Assembly (NCBI GenBank): GCA_964035015.1 | Contig: CAXIUP010000141.1 | Location: forward strand, 632,501 to 696,500 | DNA: 64,000 nt | Direction: 5' to 3' | Source of the DNA: Corallium rubrum | Taxonomy: Eukaryota; Cnidaria; Anthozoa; Scleralcyonacea; Coralliidae | Part shown: positions 1-8,591 of the stretch, piece after piece | Numbering within the stretch: position 1 is the first letter of the stretch | Layout: every line of letters starts with the position of its first letter | Made by a program: the position numbers and the translations under genes | Notes under the pieces: model-generated | Told to the model about the DNA's origin: nothing | Databases searched by the model: none | The model's input: the letters and a program-made list of their open reading frames with translations, nothing else

Positions 1-138
1 ACAAAAACCGGTTGCTAAAGTTGAAATAACTATAGAAAGCATGGACGAAAGAAATTCCTAGTCCAAAAATCAAGTGGTGTTTATTAATAAGGACTTTCCG
101 TCCCTACTCGTCATTTACAGGTTGTCTGAGCTGAAAGA

Positions 139-699
139 ATGAACTGCCAATATTGTGGGAAAATGTTTAGTAAAGGCTATAATCTAAGACGGCACGAAAA
201 CGATGATTGTCCGTCAAGGGAATACACTGACACTGAGGAGCCTGATATGGAATCTGATGAAGAAATGTCAAGCTCGTCGTATGATGAAAACAGTCAGAGT
301 TCCGAAGATGATGGTGAAATAAAGGAAGAGATTGATCCTTGGGCAACCATGATTGACGATGCAAAAGTGACGGTTCGGCCAGAATATGATGAACTATTAA
401 AAATGTTGCAAATGGAAGGGCAAGAAGAAAGTGTAGCTAAGCAGAAAGCCTTTGAAAAAATTCTCCCTGAACTTCAGAAAGAATTCGCTGACGTTTACGT
501 GGATAATTTACGTTGGATGAAAGCACTTAAAAAGGATCCTGTGCATGGAAAGATCATGGAAACGAAGCAGACACTTGTGAATGAAGACTCGTTTGATCCT
601 GATGAAGCTTTATCTGCAGCGGTTGACCAAAGAAAGTTTCTTTTGAAACAGCTTTTAGAAGATCAAGGACGTTTTTCAGATAGTGATGATGATCAGTGA
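139..699 (+). CDS. C2HC zinc-finger acidic protein (186 aa)
   Basis: The N-terminus carries one zinc finger: C3-x2-C6-x12-H19-x4-C24, with the finger-like FSKGYNLRRHE core. Residues 30-65 are very acidic and Ser-rich. Residues 75-186 are helical and charged, with WMKALKKDPVHGKIM and a C-terminal block rich in Lys, Leu and Asp. A single intact frame ends just before a poly(A) signal at 721, so this is either an intronless gene or a last exon; a TTTACAG sequence at about 114-120 could be a splice acceptor. The protein may bind nucleic acid, but its target is unknown. It lies outside the Polinton, 500 bp from its left end. The architecture resembles multicopy proteins of invertebrate genomes, so it could itself belong to a mobile family; that is recollection, not shown here. 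Confidence 0.65.
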   Translation: MNCQYCGKMFSKGYNLRRHENDDCPSREYTDTEEPDMESDEEMSSSSYDENSQSSEDDGEIKEEIDPWATMIDDAKVTVRPEYDELLKMLQMEGQEESVAKQKAFEKILPELQKEFADVYVDNLRWMKALKKDPVHGKIMETKQTLVNEDSFDPDEALSAAVDQRKFLLKQLLEDQGRFSDSDDDQ

Positions 700-720
700 A
701 CCGATGTAATGCTTATGTGA

Positions 721-726
721 AATAAA
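721..726 (+). promoter_or_regulatory. Poly(A) signal of the zinc-finger gene
   Basis: AATAAA lies 21 bp after the stop codon of the zinc-finger gene, in the sense direction. This supports transcription of that frame and a very short 3' UTR. Confidence 0.55.
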
Positions 727-820
727 AATTTATCAAAATTGTATTGTGTCTTGTTTCATTTTTTAAGCAATAACAAGTCCTTGAATTAAGCCGTACCTTC
801 TATCGGGCCTGATCGGGCCA

Positions 821-933
821 TATGAGCAAATGAGCAAGTGCTCATGAGCAGTTATGAGCATATGAGCAAGTGCTCAGAGCAGTTATGAGCAAATGAGCAA
901 GTGCTCAGAGCAGTTATGAGCATGTGCTCATCT
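821..933. repeat. TGAGCA-rich minisatellite
   Basis: About three units of roughly 31-33 bp repeat the words TGAGCA, AGTGCTCA and AGTTATGAGCA. Because TGAGCA and TGCTCA are reverse complements, each unit can form a small hairpin. No gene is seen between 727 and 1199. Confidence 0.7.
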
Positions 934-1112
934 TCTTATCTCACAAAAATGAACGGCTCTTCAACGCGGGACGACTTTGCTGGTTCAGGTACCCATTGAA
1001 AATAACCACATGACGTTTCTTTCTCGTGTAACCATTTACATAAACAAACAACGTAAAAACCTGAACAGTATACTTATTAAGTGTTTAGTTATGGCAGAAA
1101 ATTCTCACGTAG

Positions 1113-1199
1113 ACTTATAAAACATCAGTCTAAGTAATTCAGTGTACATAAACTTATAAAACATCGGTGTAAGTAATTCAGTGTACATAAACTTATAAA
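1113..1199. repeat. 39-bp direct repeat, 2.2 copies
   Basis: Units at 1113-1151 and 1152-1190 start with ACTTATAAAACATC and differ at two or three bases. A partial third copy runs to 1199, directly against the Polinton target-site duplication. Confidence 0.8.
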
Positions 1200-1205
1200 A
1201 GTGTC
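1200..1205. repeat. Left target-site duplication AGTGTC
   Basis: AGTGTC directly precedes the left terminal inverted repeat. The identical six bases follow the right terminal repeat at 19998-20003. A 6-bp duplication is the established signature of Polinton/Maverick integration. Confidence 0.95.
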
Positions 1206-1471
1206 AGTAGTATAGGATATGGGGGTACCAGCACACTTTTTTGGGGGGGAAATCGCCGGTACCATCACTTTTTCCATGCCCCGGTACCATCACCTTTTTA
1301 AGTGGCCTATACCGTCACTTTTTATGCTAGATTGCCATACCCCAGTACCATCACTTTTTCCATGCCCCGGTACCATCACTTTTCCGCTAAATAGTCATTA
1401 TTTGGTTCCATCTGCTAGCCCTGCCGTTGGTCAGGTCGTGGCTAGTCCCTCAGGGCGTAACTAGGGCAAGT

Positions 1472-1489
1472 CACAGGCGAACGCCTGTG
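1472..1489. repeat. Perfect palindrome inside the TIR
   Basis: CACAGGCG-AA-CGCCTGTG has an 8-bp stem with a 2-bp spacer. It is mirrored in the right TIR. Confidence 0.8.
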
Positions 1490-1578
1490 GCAAGTCCTAG
1501 TATCGCCCTCTATAGGACCGGCCCGAGACTTGGAACGCGGCTTAGCACTTTTAGTTTAGTGATATACGAAATAATCTA

Positions 1579-1636
1579 GGGAGAATTATGAGCTGGCGAC
1601 AGGCGACAGCCTGGAGAATACCAGCTCATTTCTCCC
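1579..1636. repeat. Nested hairpin inside the TIR
   Basis: The outer arms at 1579-1596 and 1621-1636 (ATGAGCTGG against CCAGCTCAT, extended by GGGAGAA and TTCTCCC) enclose an inner CAGGC-gaca-GCCTG stem. Together they can form a branched cruciform of about 58 bp at each end of the element. Confidence 0.75.
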
Positions 1637-2279
1637 GGGTGTATGTCACCGCTACCATCACTTTTCGCCGTTGGACCTGCCGTTGGCCCTGCCGTTAGCC
1701 CTTTTAATGGTCCACGGCAGGGCCCACGGCTTGGCAATGTAGAAGTTGGTTATGTCACCATCAACCGTTTCCTCAATTGGTATATAACATAGCCAGAAAT
1801 TTTTCCATTTTATGGGCCAGTTTATTTTACCCCCAACTCGCCAGACCAGTCGGTTGCCACCAGGAATCCAAAACCTAGGATTGAAAATGGCCCAACCTAT
1901 TTTTCCATGCAACATAAAGTTTAAATCAGGTACGGTGGAAAAGGCCACAGAGACCAAGTCGTTTGGCGATGGTCCAGGGCTTATGCTAAGAAGGACGCCC
2001 CCTTACTTCTTGGAGTCACCAAGGTCAAGTCACCCGTATGGCCATGTACCTAACACCACACAACAGCTTCGAACAGAGGCAACCTGGAGTCCAGGCGGCC
2101 GCACCGAGCCGAAGGCGAGGTGCTGTGCCGCAATCATACCAGGAGTCACCAGTGTAAAGTCTATTGTGAGTCAGATAAAACCTCCCAACAAATGGACCAG
2201 TTTATTTTGCCCCCAACTCGCCAGACCAGTTGGTTGCCACCGATCTTCCAAAATATAAGTCTTCACAGAATCCAATTTT

Positions 2280-5200
2280 TTACCCCGAAAACGCAAAGCC
2301 CATTTTATAAAACCACTCATCTAGAGGTCTGATGAAATTATGCCCATAGGCATAGCTACTGACACCGTCATTGAGTATGTACCTTTTATCGTCAAAGCGA
2401 TATTTTGTTGACTTCGTAGGATCCCAGCTGATGGTAGACACTTCTTATAGTTTTCATTTTGTGTTTGAGCTGCTTTTGCCCCAGTAGAGTGTCCTTATAG
2501 TCGTTATGTTTTATGTCCTTACTTATAACAACCTTCTTAATTCCCTTAGCCTTCTTATCTCCCTTGTCATTGTCTTTTGTGTAGGAGTACATTTTGCTCT
2601 TCAGCCCTATGAACTCAGTGATAGGTACCCCAGCTGCCTCATCCTTCATCTTACCTATAACTTTTTTGTTCTCTATGAAGTGATATTCAGAGTCCACCGG
2701 GTAGTCGCTATTATCAAACTTACCACGGTCAGAGTGGAAGTCCTTATAGACATCCCCAGCAGATATCTCGTATAGCAGACTATCAGTGTCAGTAAAAAGT
2801 AGCTTAGCCTTAGGTCCATACAGATTTCCTATGTATCTGTAGTGGAAGTCATACATCAAGGTCTTAGACATGTCAAGTATACACATCCCAATGAAGGCAG
2901 GTCTGTTGAGTGTTAGACATTCTTTAATCTTATGTACGGCGACCAGATTCTCGTTGAATATTTTACTACTCACGCGAATGTTGGCTTGGAGGTCAGTTTC
3001 ATTAGTTTGTATGGACTAGTCACAAGCCTGACGTCAACCCTTTTCCTGAGATTTTCCATGGTCTTACCGAAGATGCTGTTGTTCATGAGTTTGAAGAAGT
3101 CTTTCTCAAACGCATTCCTAGCGTGGGCCCTCTTCTGAGTGTTGTAGTCTATATACTCTTTTAACCACGGGGACTGATCAAATTCCAACGCCCTATGTAT
3201 TTTCTTTAGCTTCATCCCTAGCTCCAGGTATAGCCGCAGGTTCCTGTAATGCAGGACGTACTTACTTTTATCCATCAGGTTTGGGATTAGTTTATGTACT
3301 GTTCCTATGTGGATGTTATACTTATCTTTTATGTTTCGGCAATAGTCTGACAACATATCCGATTTTACTTTAAGCTTTTCTGGGGCTAGAGGAAAGTCAT
3401 TATGTTTCTCATGCAGCTCGTCCGGGTACTCCAGATCAACCTCAAGTATAAGGCCACGGTCAGACTCATCACCGTACTTACTCAAGTCCACTGTGTCAGC
3501 GTCAAGCCACTTGAATCCGCCGGTCGGTAGGTACTGACTCATGGCCCATCCGTAAAGGTTGTTAGCATCCAGGTACATAAGATACTGCTAGGCATCTTCT
3601 CATCATATTTTTTCATATACTTATTATTGGCCATCCCATACCTGTTAGCGATATATGACGTTCCACCTCTCATACCCTTTTCTATGAACTGGAACATGGT
3701 TATATCAGTCATCAGTTCAATTTCCACTCCAGTCATTTTTAGCATCGCATCCCATGACAACCCAGGACTGGAGAAGTAGTGACATGGATCCAACTTATAG
3801 TACTGCAGGCAGGTCTTCCTAAAGTTTTCAAAAACATCAGCCAGCAGCAGCACATCTGACTTCATATACAGGTCATGGTATTCTCCCATATTCCCAAGCC
3901 TGAAAGTTCTCCAGACCTTATGGGCATGTGCATAGTCATTCTCGGAGATGTGTTCATTATTAAGGACGCTATAGAACTCGTCCTTGGTTGGTAAGCAGGT
4001 GTCATCGAACTTTTCGAAGCTGTTCATATAGTCATATGGGTAAACTCCCTTGCGGGTCATAAGATCGAACTTCTCACCCTTAAACTCCTCGGACGTTATT
4101 ACAAACCTGTCCCTAGGTAAGTTGTCAACAAGTCGTCCTAGGGCGCTGGACATGAACTGTAGGCTATCTATAAAAACCAGATGTCGTCCCAGCATGAATG
4201 ACATGTACTTTTCCATGTTGTTAGGTATCACATTTATATCCATTCCAAATTTACCTATCTCCTGCATTATGAAGTGGCTGTCGTAACCCCTTAGATTGTG
4301 GAAGATTACTGGTATCTTATCAGTAATTCTGTAAATCATATTACACTTGCTATGGGCTGATCCCCTATATTTCCCGGTGATGTGGCAGTGATCTCTAACC
4401 CTAACATCTGAGTCCACATAGCTTTTACCACATATGTGACACTCTTCTGATTTTTCGTGTTCATCAATCTCGGCTTTAGTCATAGTCATATCTTTGTTAA
4501 AGGATTTTTCCTTGACACTCTGGCAGTAGGCCACTTCCTTCAGCATCTTTTTCATAAACTTATAGACAGCCTTCTCACCTCTGTAGACCTTTACCGGCTT
4601 GCTAAAGCTATCGTCGACGCAGCATACAACCTTGTATGAGAACCCACAGTCTACATGCTTCTGGTACTCTTGTGTGTATGACTTACTGTCATCTTTGCTA
4701 GGTGTGTTATTATGCATCACCAAAGCTTCGAAGTCAGCATATATAACGAAAGGTACTTCAAGCTGCTTACGGTGGTTGATGAACGTTAGTGTGTTCTCAC
4801 CCTGCTTAGGCATCTTTATAGCCTGTTTGCCATTTACCACAATACAGTTCTCACTATGGGCTGACAGTATAGCATCTGAGCTGAAGCACTGTAGACAATG
4901 CATGCAGAAATGTTTTCTCTCCTTATGCTTAGTCTTTAGGTACATAAACTTGTTAAAGTCCTTAATCAGCACATAATGCCTATCAATCAGCAGTAGGTTC
5001 ATGCATAGTTCGTGTTTTTCCTTGGACACATATATTGGGTAAGCCTGTCCACCCTCATAGCCGAATACATTTATGCGCATGTTATTTTGCGTTTCTATTT
5101 TACCGTACTGTCTGCTTGCGACTGGGAACTTAACACCAGTGTAGTCCAGAGTTGGTAGTAAGGCTTTATCAGTTTTCTTAATTCTCTGAGGGTTTTTGTT

Positions 5201-5857
5201 CTGTGGGTTTAGGTATCTAATATGGCACCATCTAAAACATTCGTTGTCACTGTTCTGTATATTTATCAACCCCTTTGCAGGGTTCCTCAACTCTTTAGGG
5301 AGTTCCGCATAACTACTGCCTTGTAACGGGGTGTAGGCTACTACATTAAGATAATGACTCATGATGCTGCCTATGACCCAGCCACTACCTTCAGAGGTCC
5401 ATGACTCGTATAGGTTCAGCATGTTCTTCCCTCCCACTGCTGCTAGAGACTCCAGGTGACTTCTATCTATAGCGACAGCGGCTTTACTTCCAAAGTAGGC
5501 ATCCTTAAAAAGGAAATCACCATTATTTTGTTCCTTCTTCAGTTTTATCTTCAACATTTCCGCAAACTTTATACCGCCAATATCCTCCATCTCAATTTCG
5601 AGCACTCTGCATACTAGGCTTCTTGTCTGATCTATTTCAGACTCAGGATCACCTCTGTCCAGAATACTAATTTCCATACCTCTAGTGTAGCCCTTAAGAG
5701 CCCTCCTAGCCTCAACAACTCCTAGCTCATTATGCAGATCCTGTCTACGTCTCGCTAACGTATCATCAAATGCTGATATCTCTTCAAGTGGGTTTATTTT
5801 CTTAACCGTTCTTGACATACTAACATCCGGAGTTATTTCTTTAAGTGTCCCCGACAT
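2280..5857 (-). pseudogene. polB: Polinton protein-primed-type DNA polymerase B, frame-broken
   Basis: This enzyme would replicate the element, probably from a protein primer, as in the family. The frame from 5857 has a CxxC...HxxxxC finger at residues 318-338, Exo I DFE at 375-377, an HNH/endonuclease-VII-like Cys-His cluster at 473-505, Exo II HNLRGYDS at 520 and Exo III YMKSDVLLLAD at 664. Palm motif A (YLDANNLYG) lies in a second frame (3578-2970), which also holds motif B (KLMNNSIFGKTMENLR). Motif C (FTDTDS) is in a third frame (2973-2392). A fourth shift near 2395 puts the usual C-terminal tail out of frame; it runs to a stop at 2280. Three small indels therefore break the gene (near 3580, 2973 and 2395). 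They may be real decay or assembly errors. The gene ends five bases from the TIR. Confidence 0.93.
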
Positions 5858-5918
5858 ACTATATCTGTATATTTTTTATTAAATAATTTAAACGCACTAT
5901 ATCTTCTATAGTAATTAT
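5858..5918. promoter_or_regulatory. Divergent promoter region: polB / small ORF
   Basis: This 61-bp AT-rich spacer lies between divergent starts. Toward polB it reads GTGCGTTTAAAT, then an A/T run, then TATAGT immediately before ATG. The same GTGCGTTTAAAT box and TATAGT-ATG block occur before the Bro-N gene at 6846. Confidence 0.5.
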
Positions 5919-6089
5919 ATGGAAGATGTAGTATTTGCTAGAATCTTAAGGATCCGTAAGCAAGTAGAAAAACTAGTAGATGAAGTTTTTAACTTAATTG
6001 AGTTGGAGAGGGAGTTGGTGGGTAGGTATATTAACCTTCTGAAGCATAGGAGATCCTGTGGAAGTGCCTGCAGTGACTACCAAGAGTGA
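5919..6089 (+). CDS. Small charged helical protein (56 aa)
   Basis: The frame begins MEDVVFARILRIRKQVEKL and is rich in Glu, Lys, Leu and Val, with heptad-like spacing that suggests a coiled coil. A TATAGTAATTAT sequence directly precedes ATG, like other element genes. Its last 59 bp overlap the convergent Bro-N gene. It resembles the start of the 67-aa protein at 7040 (MED followed by a helical LVD segment), so the two may be related. No family is recognised, and the frame is short enough that it could be chance. Confidence 0.45.
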   Translation: MEDVVFARILRIRKQVEKLVDEVFNLIELERELVGRYINLLKHRRSCGSACSDYQE

Positions 6090-6846
6090 TCTTATTAAGG
6101 AACTTTCTTCTGCAGTACCTACACCTAACTCTGGCCCCTGCCATGTAATCGTCAATACACCTATGTATCTCATCATAGTCACATGAGACTATGGTCCTAT
6201 ATCCATTATCGCTCAGGGTATCTATGAATGACCTCTGCCTGTCTGAACAGACTCCCGTACCGTTAGGGGTCTTAAGCTCAATAGCTAGACCGGAGTATGT
6301 CTTGTGTAGGTTACCTATAATTATATCAGGCTGACCACCCTTATATCCCTTTTTCCAGCTGGTTATTCTTTTTAACTTAGTGTCCTGATTCTCTCCTAGG
6401 CCTGGTATGACCACAGCGTTAGGATGGTACTCTCTTATATACCTGATTACCTGGTAATGTAGGTCAGTCTCATTCATCAGTGACAGCTGTTTACCAATAA
6501 GCCTAGGTGCTATGTACTGTCCAGTTTTCCTTATGGATGGTAGAACATCTCTGAACACCCAGTTCCTAAACCTCCTAGCTATAGGTAATTTTGATGAGAA
6601 CACCAGACTATATACTCCAGGCTTATTTATCATGTGTATTTCTCTCCTCTGACCTGACGCCCCGTTTTGGGGCTTCAGGTATTGTGTTACCTTTTTCTTA
6701 CAATCGACATCAACATGATCCTGGATTGCCTTACGAGGCCTCTTGTACCCAAGTGCTTCCGCGACATCTTTTCCCCGGAACCATATCTCATCACCATCCT
6801 TTTGCGTTCTGATTATTTTATCGTCGAAACTGAATGACTTGATCAT
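6031..6846 (-). CDS. Bro-N / VRR-NUC / C2H2 zinc-finger fusion (271 aa)
   Basis: Residues 1-107 match the Bro-N pattern of viral and phage regulators (IWFRGKDVAEALGY, INKPGVYSLVFSSKLPIAR, FRNWVFRDVLPSIRKTGQY). Residues 129-235 look like a VRR-NUC-type PD-(D/E)xK nuclease: GQPD at 171-174 and ELK at 190-192 supply the acidic and lysine residues, followed by a Q-x6-L and GY helix region. Residues 242-263 form a finger, C-x2-C-x12-H-x4-H. Bro-N usually binds DNA, so the protein may target a nuclease to DNA during replication, recombination or host interference. This role is inferred. The gene shares a divergent promoter with the small ORF at 7040. Confidence 0.8.
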   Translation of the reverse strand: MIKSFSFDDKIIRTQKDGDEIWFRGKDVAEALGYKRPRKAIQDHVDVDCKKKVTQYLKPQNGASGQRREIHMINKPGVYSLVFSSKLPIARRFRNWVFRDVLPSIRKTGQYIAPRLIGKQLSLMNETDLHYQVIRYIREYHPNAVVIPGLGENQDTKLKRITSWKKGYKGGQPDIIIGNLHKTYSGLAIELKTPNGTGVCSDRQRSFIDTLSDNGYRTIVSCDYDEIHRCIDDYMAGARVRCRYCRRKFLNKITLGSHCRHFHRISYASEG

Positions 6847-7039
6847 ACTATAGGTATATATATATATTTATAAAACTTATTTAAACGCACCTGGCGCCTT
6901 GTTTTAGGGGTGACGGTAGCAGCAACCAGTCAAAACGGCGGGTTGGTCAGAAGTGATGCTAGAGGGAAACACGGTGAAACGGGGCGTCAGGTGTGTTTAA
7001 ATGGGCTCACCATCAGAGTTTATTTTCTACATTTACTAT
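6847..7039. promoter_or_regulatory. Divergent promoter with a 20-bp inverted repeat
   Basis: The arms at 6879-6898 and 6983-7002 match at 18 of 20 positions and centre on ATTTAAACGCACCTG and its complement. Each arm points toward one of the two flanking genes. A TA-rich stretch and TATAGT-ATG follow on the Bro-N side, and ACTAT-ATGG follows on the other side. The core between the arms is GC-rich, unlike other spacers in the element. Confidence 0.6.
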
Positions 7040-7243
7040 ATGGAGGACATAGAGCATGATATAGGAAATCTGGTTGATAAAATATGTGAGTCGGAGGGGA
7101 AGGTACCTGACAGAGAAATAGATAGAATGATGAGAGAGTTAATAGATCTTAATAGTCTTTACACAAGGCTAGGATGTAAAAAATCTAAACATAAAAACCC
7201 CCGGGTTTACTCACCCAGGTACCAACCCTATATAGGAAAGTAG
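7040..7243 (+). CDS. Small helical protein (67 aa)
   Basis: An in-frame ATG at 7001 exists, but it overlaps the inverted-repeat promoter arm. The ATG at 7040 is preceded by TTTACTAT, matching the start context of other element genes, so it is chosen. The product begins MEDIEHDIGNLVDKI, has one charged helix and ends in a basic, Pro/Tyr-rich tail. It is convergent with the next gene, only five bases apart. Its function is unknown; it shares length class and N-terminus style with the ORF at 5919. Confidence 0.55.
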   Translation: MEDIEHDIGNLVDKICESEGKVPDREIDRMMRELIDLNSLYTRLGCKKSKHKNPRVYSPRYQPYIGK

Positions 7244-7248
7244 GCTGG

Positions 7249-8031
7249 TTATGGACCGCCCTCACCTTTGAAACCAGGCAGGTAGTTATTGCGCTCATAA
7301 TCCCTCATCATATAATTATCAATAGTGTAGATGAGACTGCTTACGTGATCATCCGCTATAGTCAAATACGACCTGCCGGCCATCTTTCCCACGCAATATA
7401 ACTGTTTATTGCTCAGCCCGTTAAGTCTTATATAGCATCCGCCTCTATGGTATCTGCCGCCGCTATGAAAAATCCATATAGCTAGTCCGTTATGTAAAAC
7501 ATCTGGGGAAATTATAGTTAGGTCAGGCTTATCATCAGCACCAAGTCCTGGTATTAACACAGCACTTGGGTATTCATCCCTAATGTAATCAGTCAAATAT
7601 CTAAGAATTTCGCAGTCTCTGGTAGTTAGTGGTTTCCTACCTGGTCGTGGGCCGCTACTTCTTATACTTCCCACTAACTCCAACTGCCGACTATCCACCC
7701 TGTCTGGTCTAAGACACATAGCTATGTACATCATAAACTCCAGCCGAAGATCATCCCAGTCGTCCGACACTATAGTCTTGTACGAGACACGCTCAAGTCT
7801 CCTACGGAACCATATCTCAGTTTTTGTCAGCTTCGGTTTTGCCCATAAGGCTAATCCCGTATATCTACACCTATTCTCAAGTATCAGAATGTCAGGCTGC
7901 CCAGACCTATACCCTTTTCTACGGTTCTCAATGGTGTCTTCAGGCCTTACTACGAATAAGACCATTGGATGATACTTCTCAATATAACTGACCAACTCAC
8001 GTATAGATTCGTTACTATGATAATTGACCAT
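7249..8031 (-). CDS. Tandem VRR-NUC-like protein, predicted inactive (260 aa)
   Basis: Two halves (residues about 8-105 and 142-243) each resemble the nuclease domain of the Bro-N fusion: a helix ending in (E/K)YHP or DEYPSA, then GQPD at 44-47 or KPDL at 168-171, a GLA strand and a C-terminal helix. In the fusion the strand reads GLAIELK. Here it is GLALWAK (residues 59-65) and GLAIWIF (182-188). The catalytic Glu is Trp in both halves, and the Lys is lost in the second. The fold is probably kept for DNA binding or as an inhibitor or partner of the active nuclease. That is inference. TATAGT lies directly before the start. Confidence 0.65.
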   Translation of the reverse strand: MVNYHSNESIRELVSYIEKYHPMVLFVVRPEDTIENRRKGYRSGQPDILILENRCRYTGLALWAKPKLTKTEIWFRRRLERVSYKTIVSDDWDDLRLEFMMYIAMCLRPDRVDSRQLELVGSIRSSGPRPGRKPLTTRDCEILRYLTDYIRDEYPSAVLIPGLGADDKPDLTIISPDVLHNGLAIWIFHSGGRYHRGGCYIRLNGLSNKQLYCVGKMAGRSYLTIADDHVSSLIYTIDNYMMRDYERNNYLPGFKGEGGP

Positions 8032-8056
8032 ATACTATACGTATAAAATTATTTCT

Positions 8057-8569
8057 TTAAGTGTCCTTCCACTTCAGGAACATAGGACATCTGCAATCAA
8101 TGTCCCAACCCAGCTCCCTATATACAGATCCGAACAACCGATCATCAAACATGTTCTTACTATATCCATCACACATGTCACTGACTTCTGTAAGTAGTGT
8201 TAGTCCTCTGCGACTGGCCAACCTTATTATATAGTAGTTATACCTACTTACATTTTTTCCTATCAGGTTAAGTCTCATCAGAACTGACACGACCTTTATG
8301 AAATCAGCTGTTAACATTCTTTCATCAGAACTATTAACAACCCCTGCTATCCTTCTAGCAAACCACTTACTTCTCTTATGAACAGTCTTCCTCTTGCTCC
8401 ATGACATTAGATCCAACTCTGGTACAGGCACTGTGAAAGGCCCTTGTAGGCCACATGACGTACAGGTTGGGAAACCATGACAGTTTATACGTTGACCGCC
8501 ACAGCCGCATGTGTACATCTCATCAATTTTCCTGAATCTCCGCTCCACATAGTCCTCCCTCTTACCCAT
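8057..8569 (-). CDS. Zinc-ribbon protein resembling VLTF3 late transcription factors (170 aa)
   Basis: Cysteines at 21, 23, 36 and 39 form a zinc-ribbon-like N-terminus ending in CTSCG. A basic KRSKWFARRIAGVV segment follows. The C-terminus ends with FGSVYRELGWDID, similar in type to the ICKELGW-like end of poxvirus-type VLTF3 proteins. In large DNA viruses such proteins direct late-gene transcription. The match is by motif order only, and the protein is shorter than the usual family members, so a generic zinc-ribbon DNA-binding protein is an alternative. The start is preceded by CTATAAT and a TTTAAA box. Confidence 0.45.
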   Translation of the reverse strand: MGKREDYVERRFRKIDEMYTCGCGGQRINCHGFPTCTSCGLQGPFTVPVPELDLMSWSKRKTVHKRSKWFARRIAGVVNSSDERMLTADFIKVVSVLMRLNLIGKNVSRYNYYIIRLASRRGLTLLTEVSDMCDGYSKNMFDDRLFGSVYRELGWDIDCRCPMFLKWKDT

Positions 8570-8591
8570 ATTATAGCATAGGAATATATCT

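Larger units (their letters stand above)
1258..1665. repeat. Subterminal GTACCATCACTTTT repeats
   Basis: About six copies of GGTACCATCACTTTT or close variants begin near 1258, 1283, 1307, 1344, 1369 and 1651, all in the same orientation. They are mirrored in the right repeat. Clustered subterminal words of this kind are often binding sites for an integrase or replication protein; that role is inferred here. Confidence 0.75.
1206..2275 (+). repeat. Left terminal inverted repeat of the Polinton
   Basis: This 1,070-bp stretch is the reverse complement of 18916-19997. Comparison by eye found one substitution in the 1306-1312 stretch and one 12-bp indel. The repeat ends at 2275, five bases before the frame-shifted tail of the polymerase reading. 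Its apparent frames are mirrored at the other end and show no protein features, so they are taken as noncoding. Confidence 0.95.

Noticed and set aside
1219-2332. Several open frames inside the left TIR, mirrored at 18868-19984
   Set aside because: They are identical in both ends, lie over subterminal repeats and hairpins, overlap one another on both strands and show no protein features. They change length with the 12-bp repeat.
3560-3600. Programmed frameshift in the polymerase
   Set aside because: No slippery heptamer or following structure is evident, and two more breaks exist downstream, so decay or assembly error is more likely.
4050-4976. Plus-strand frames within the polymerase gene
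   Set aside because: They are shadows of the minus-strand polymerase reading frame.
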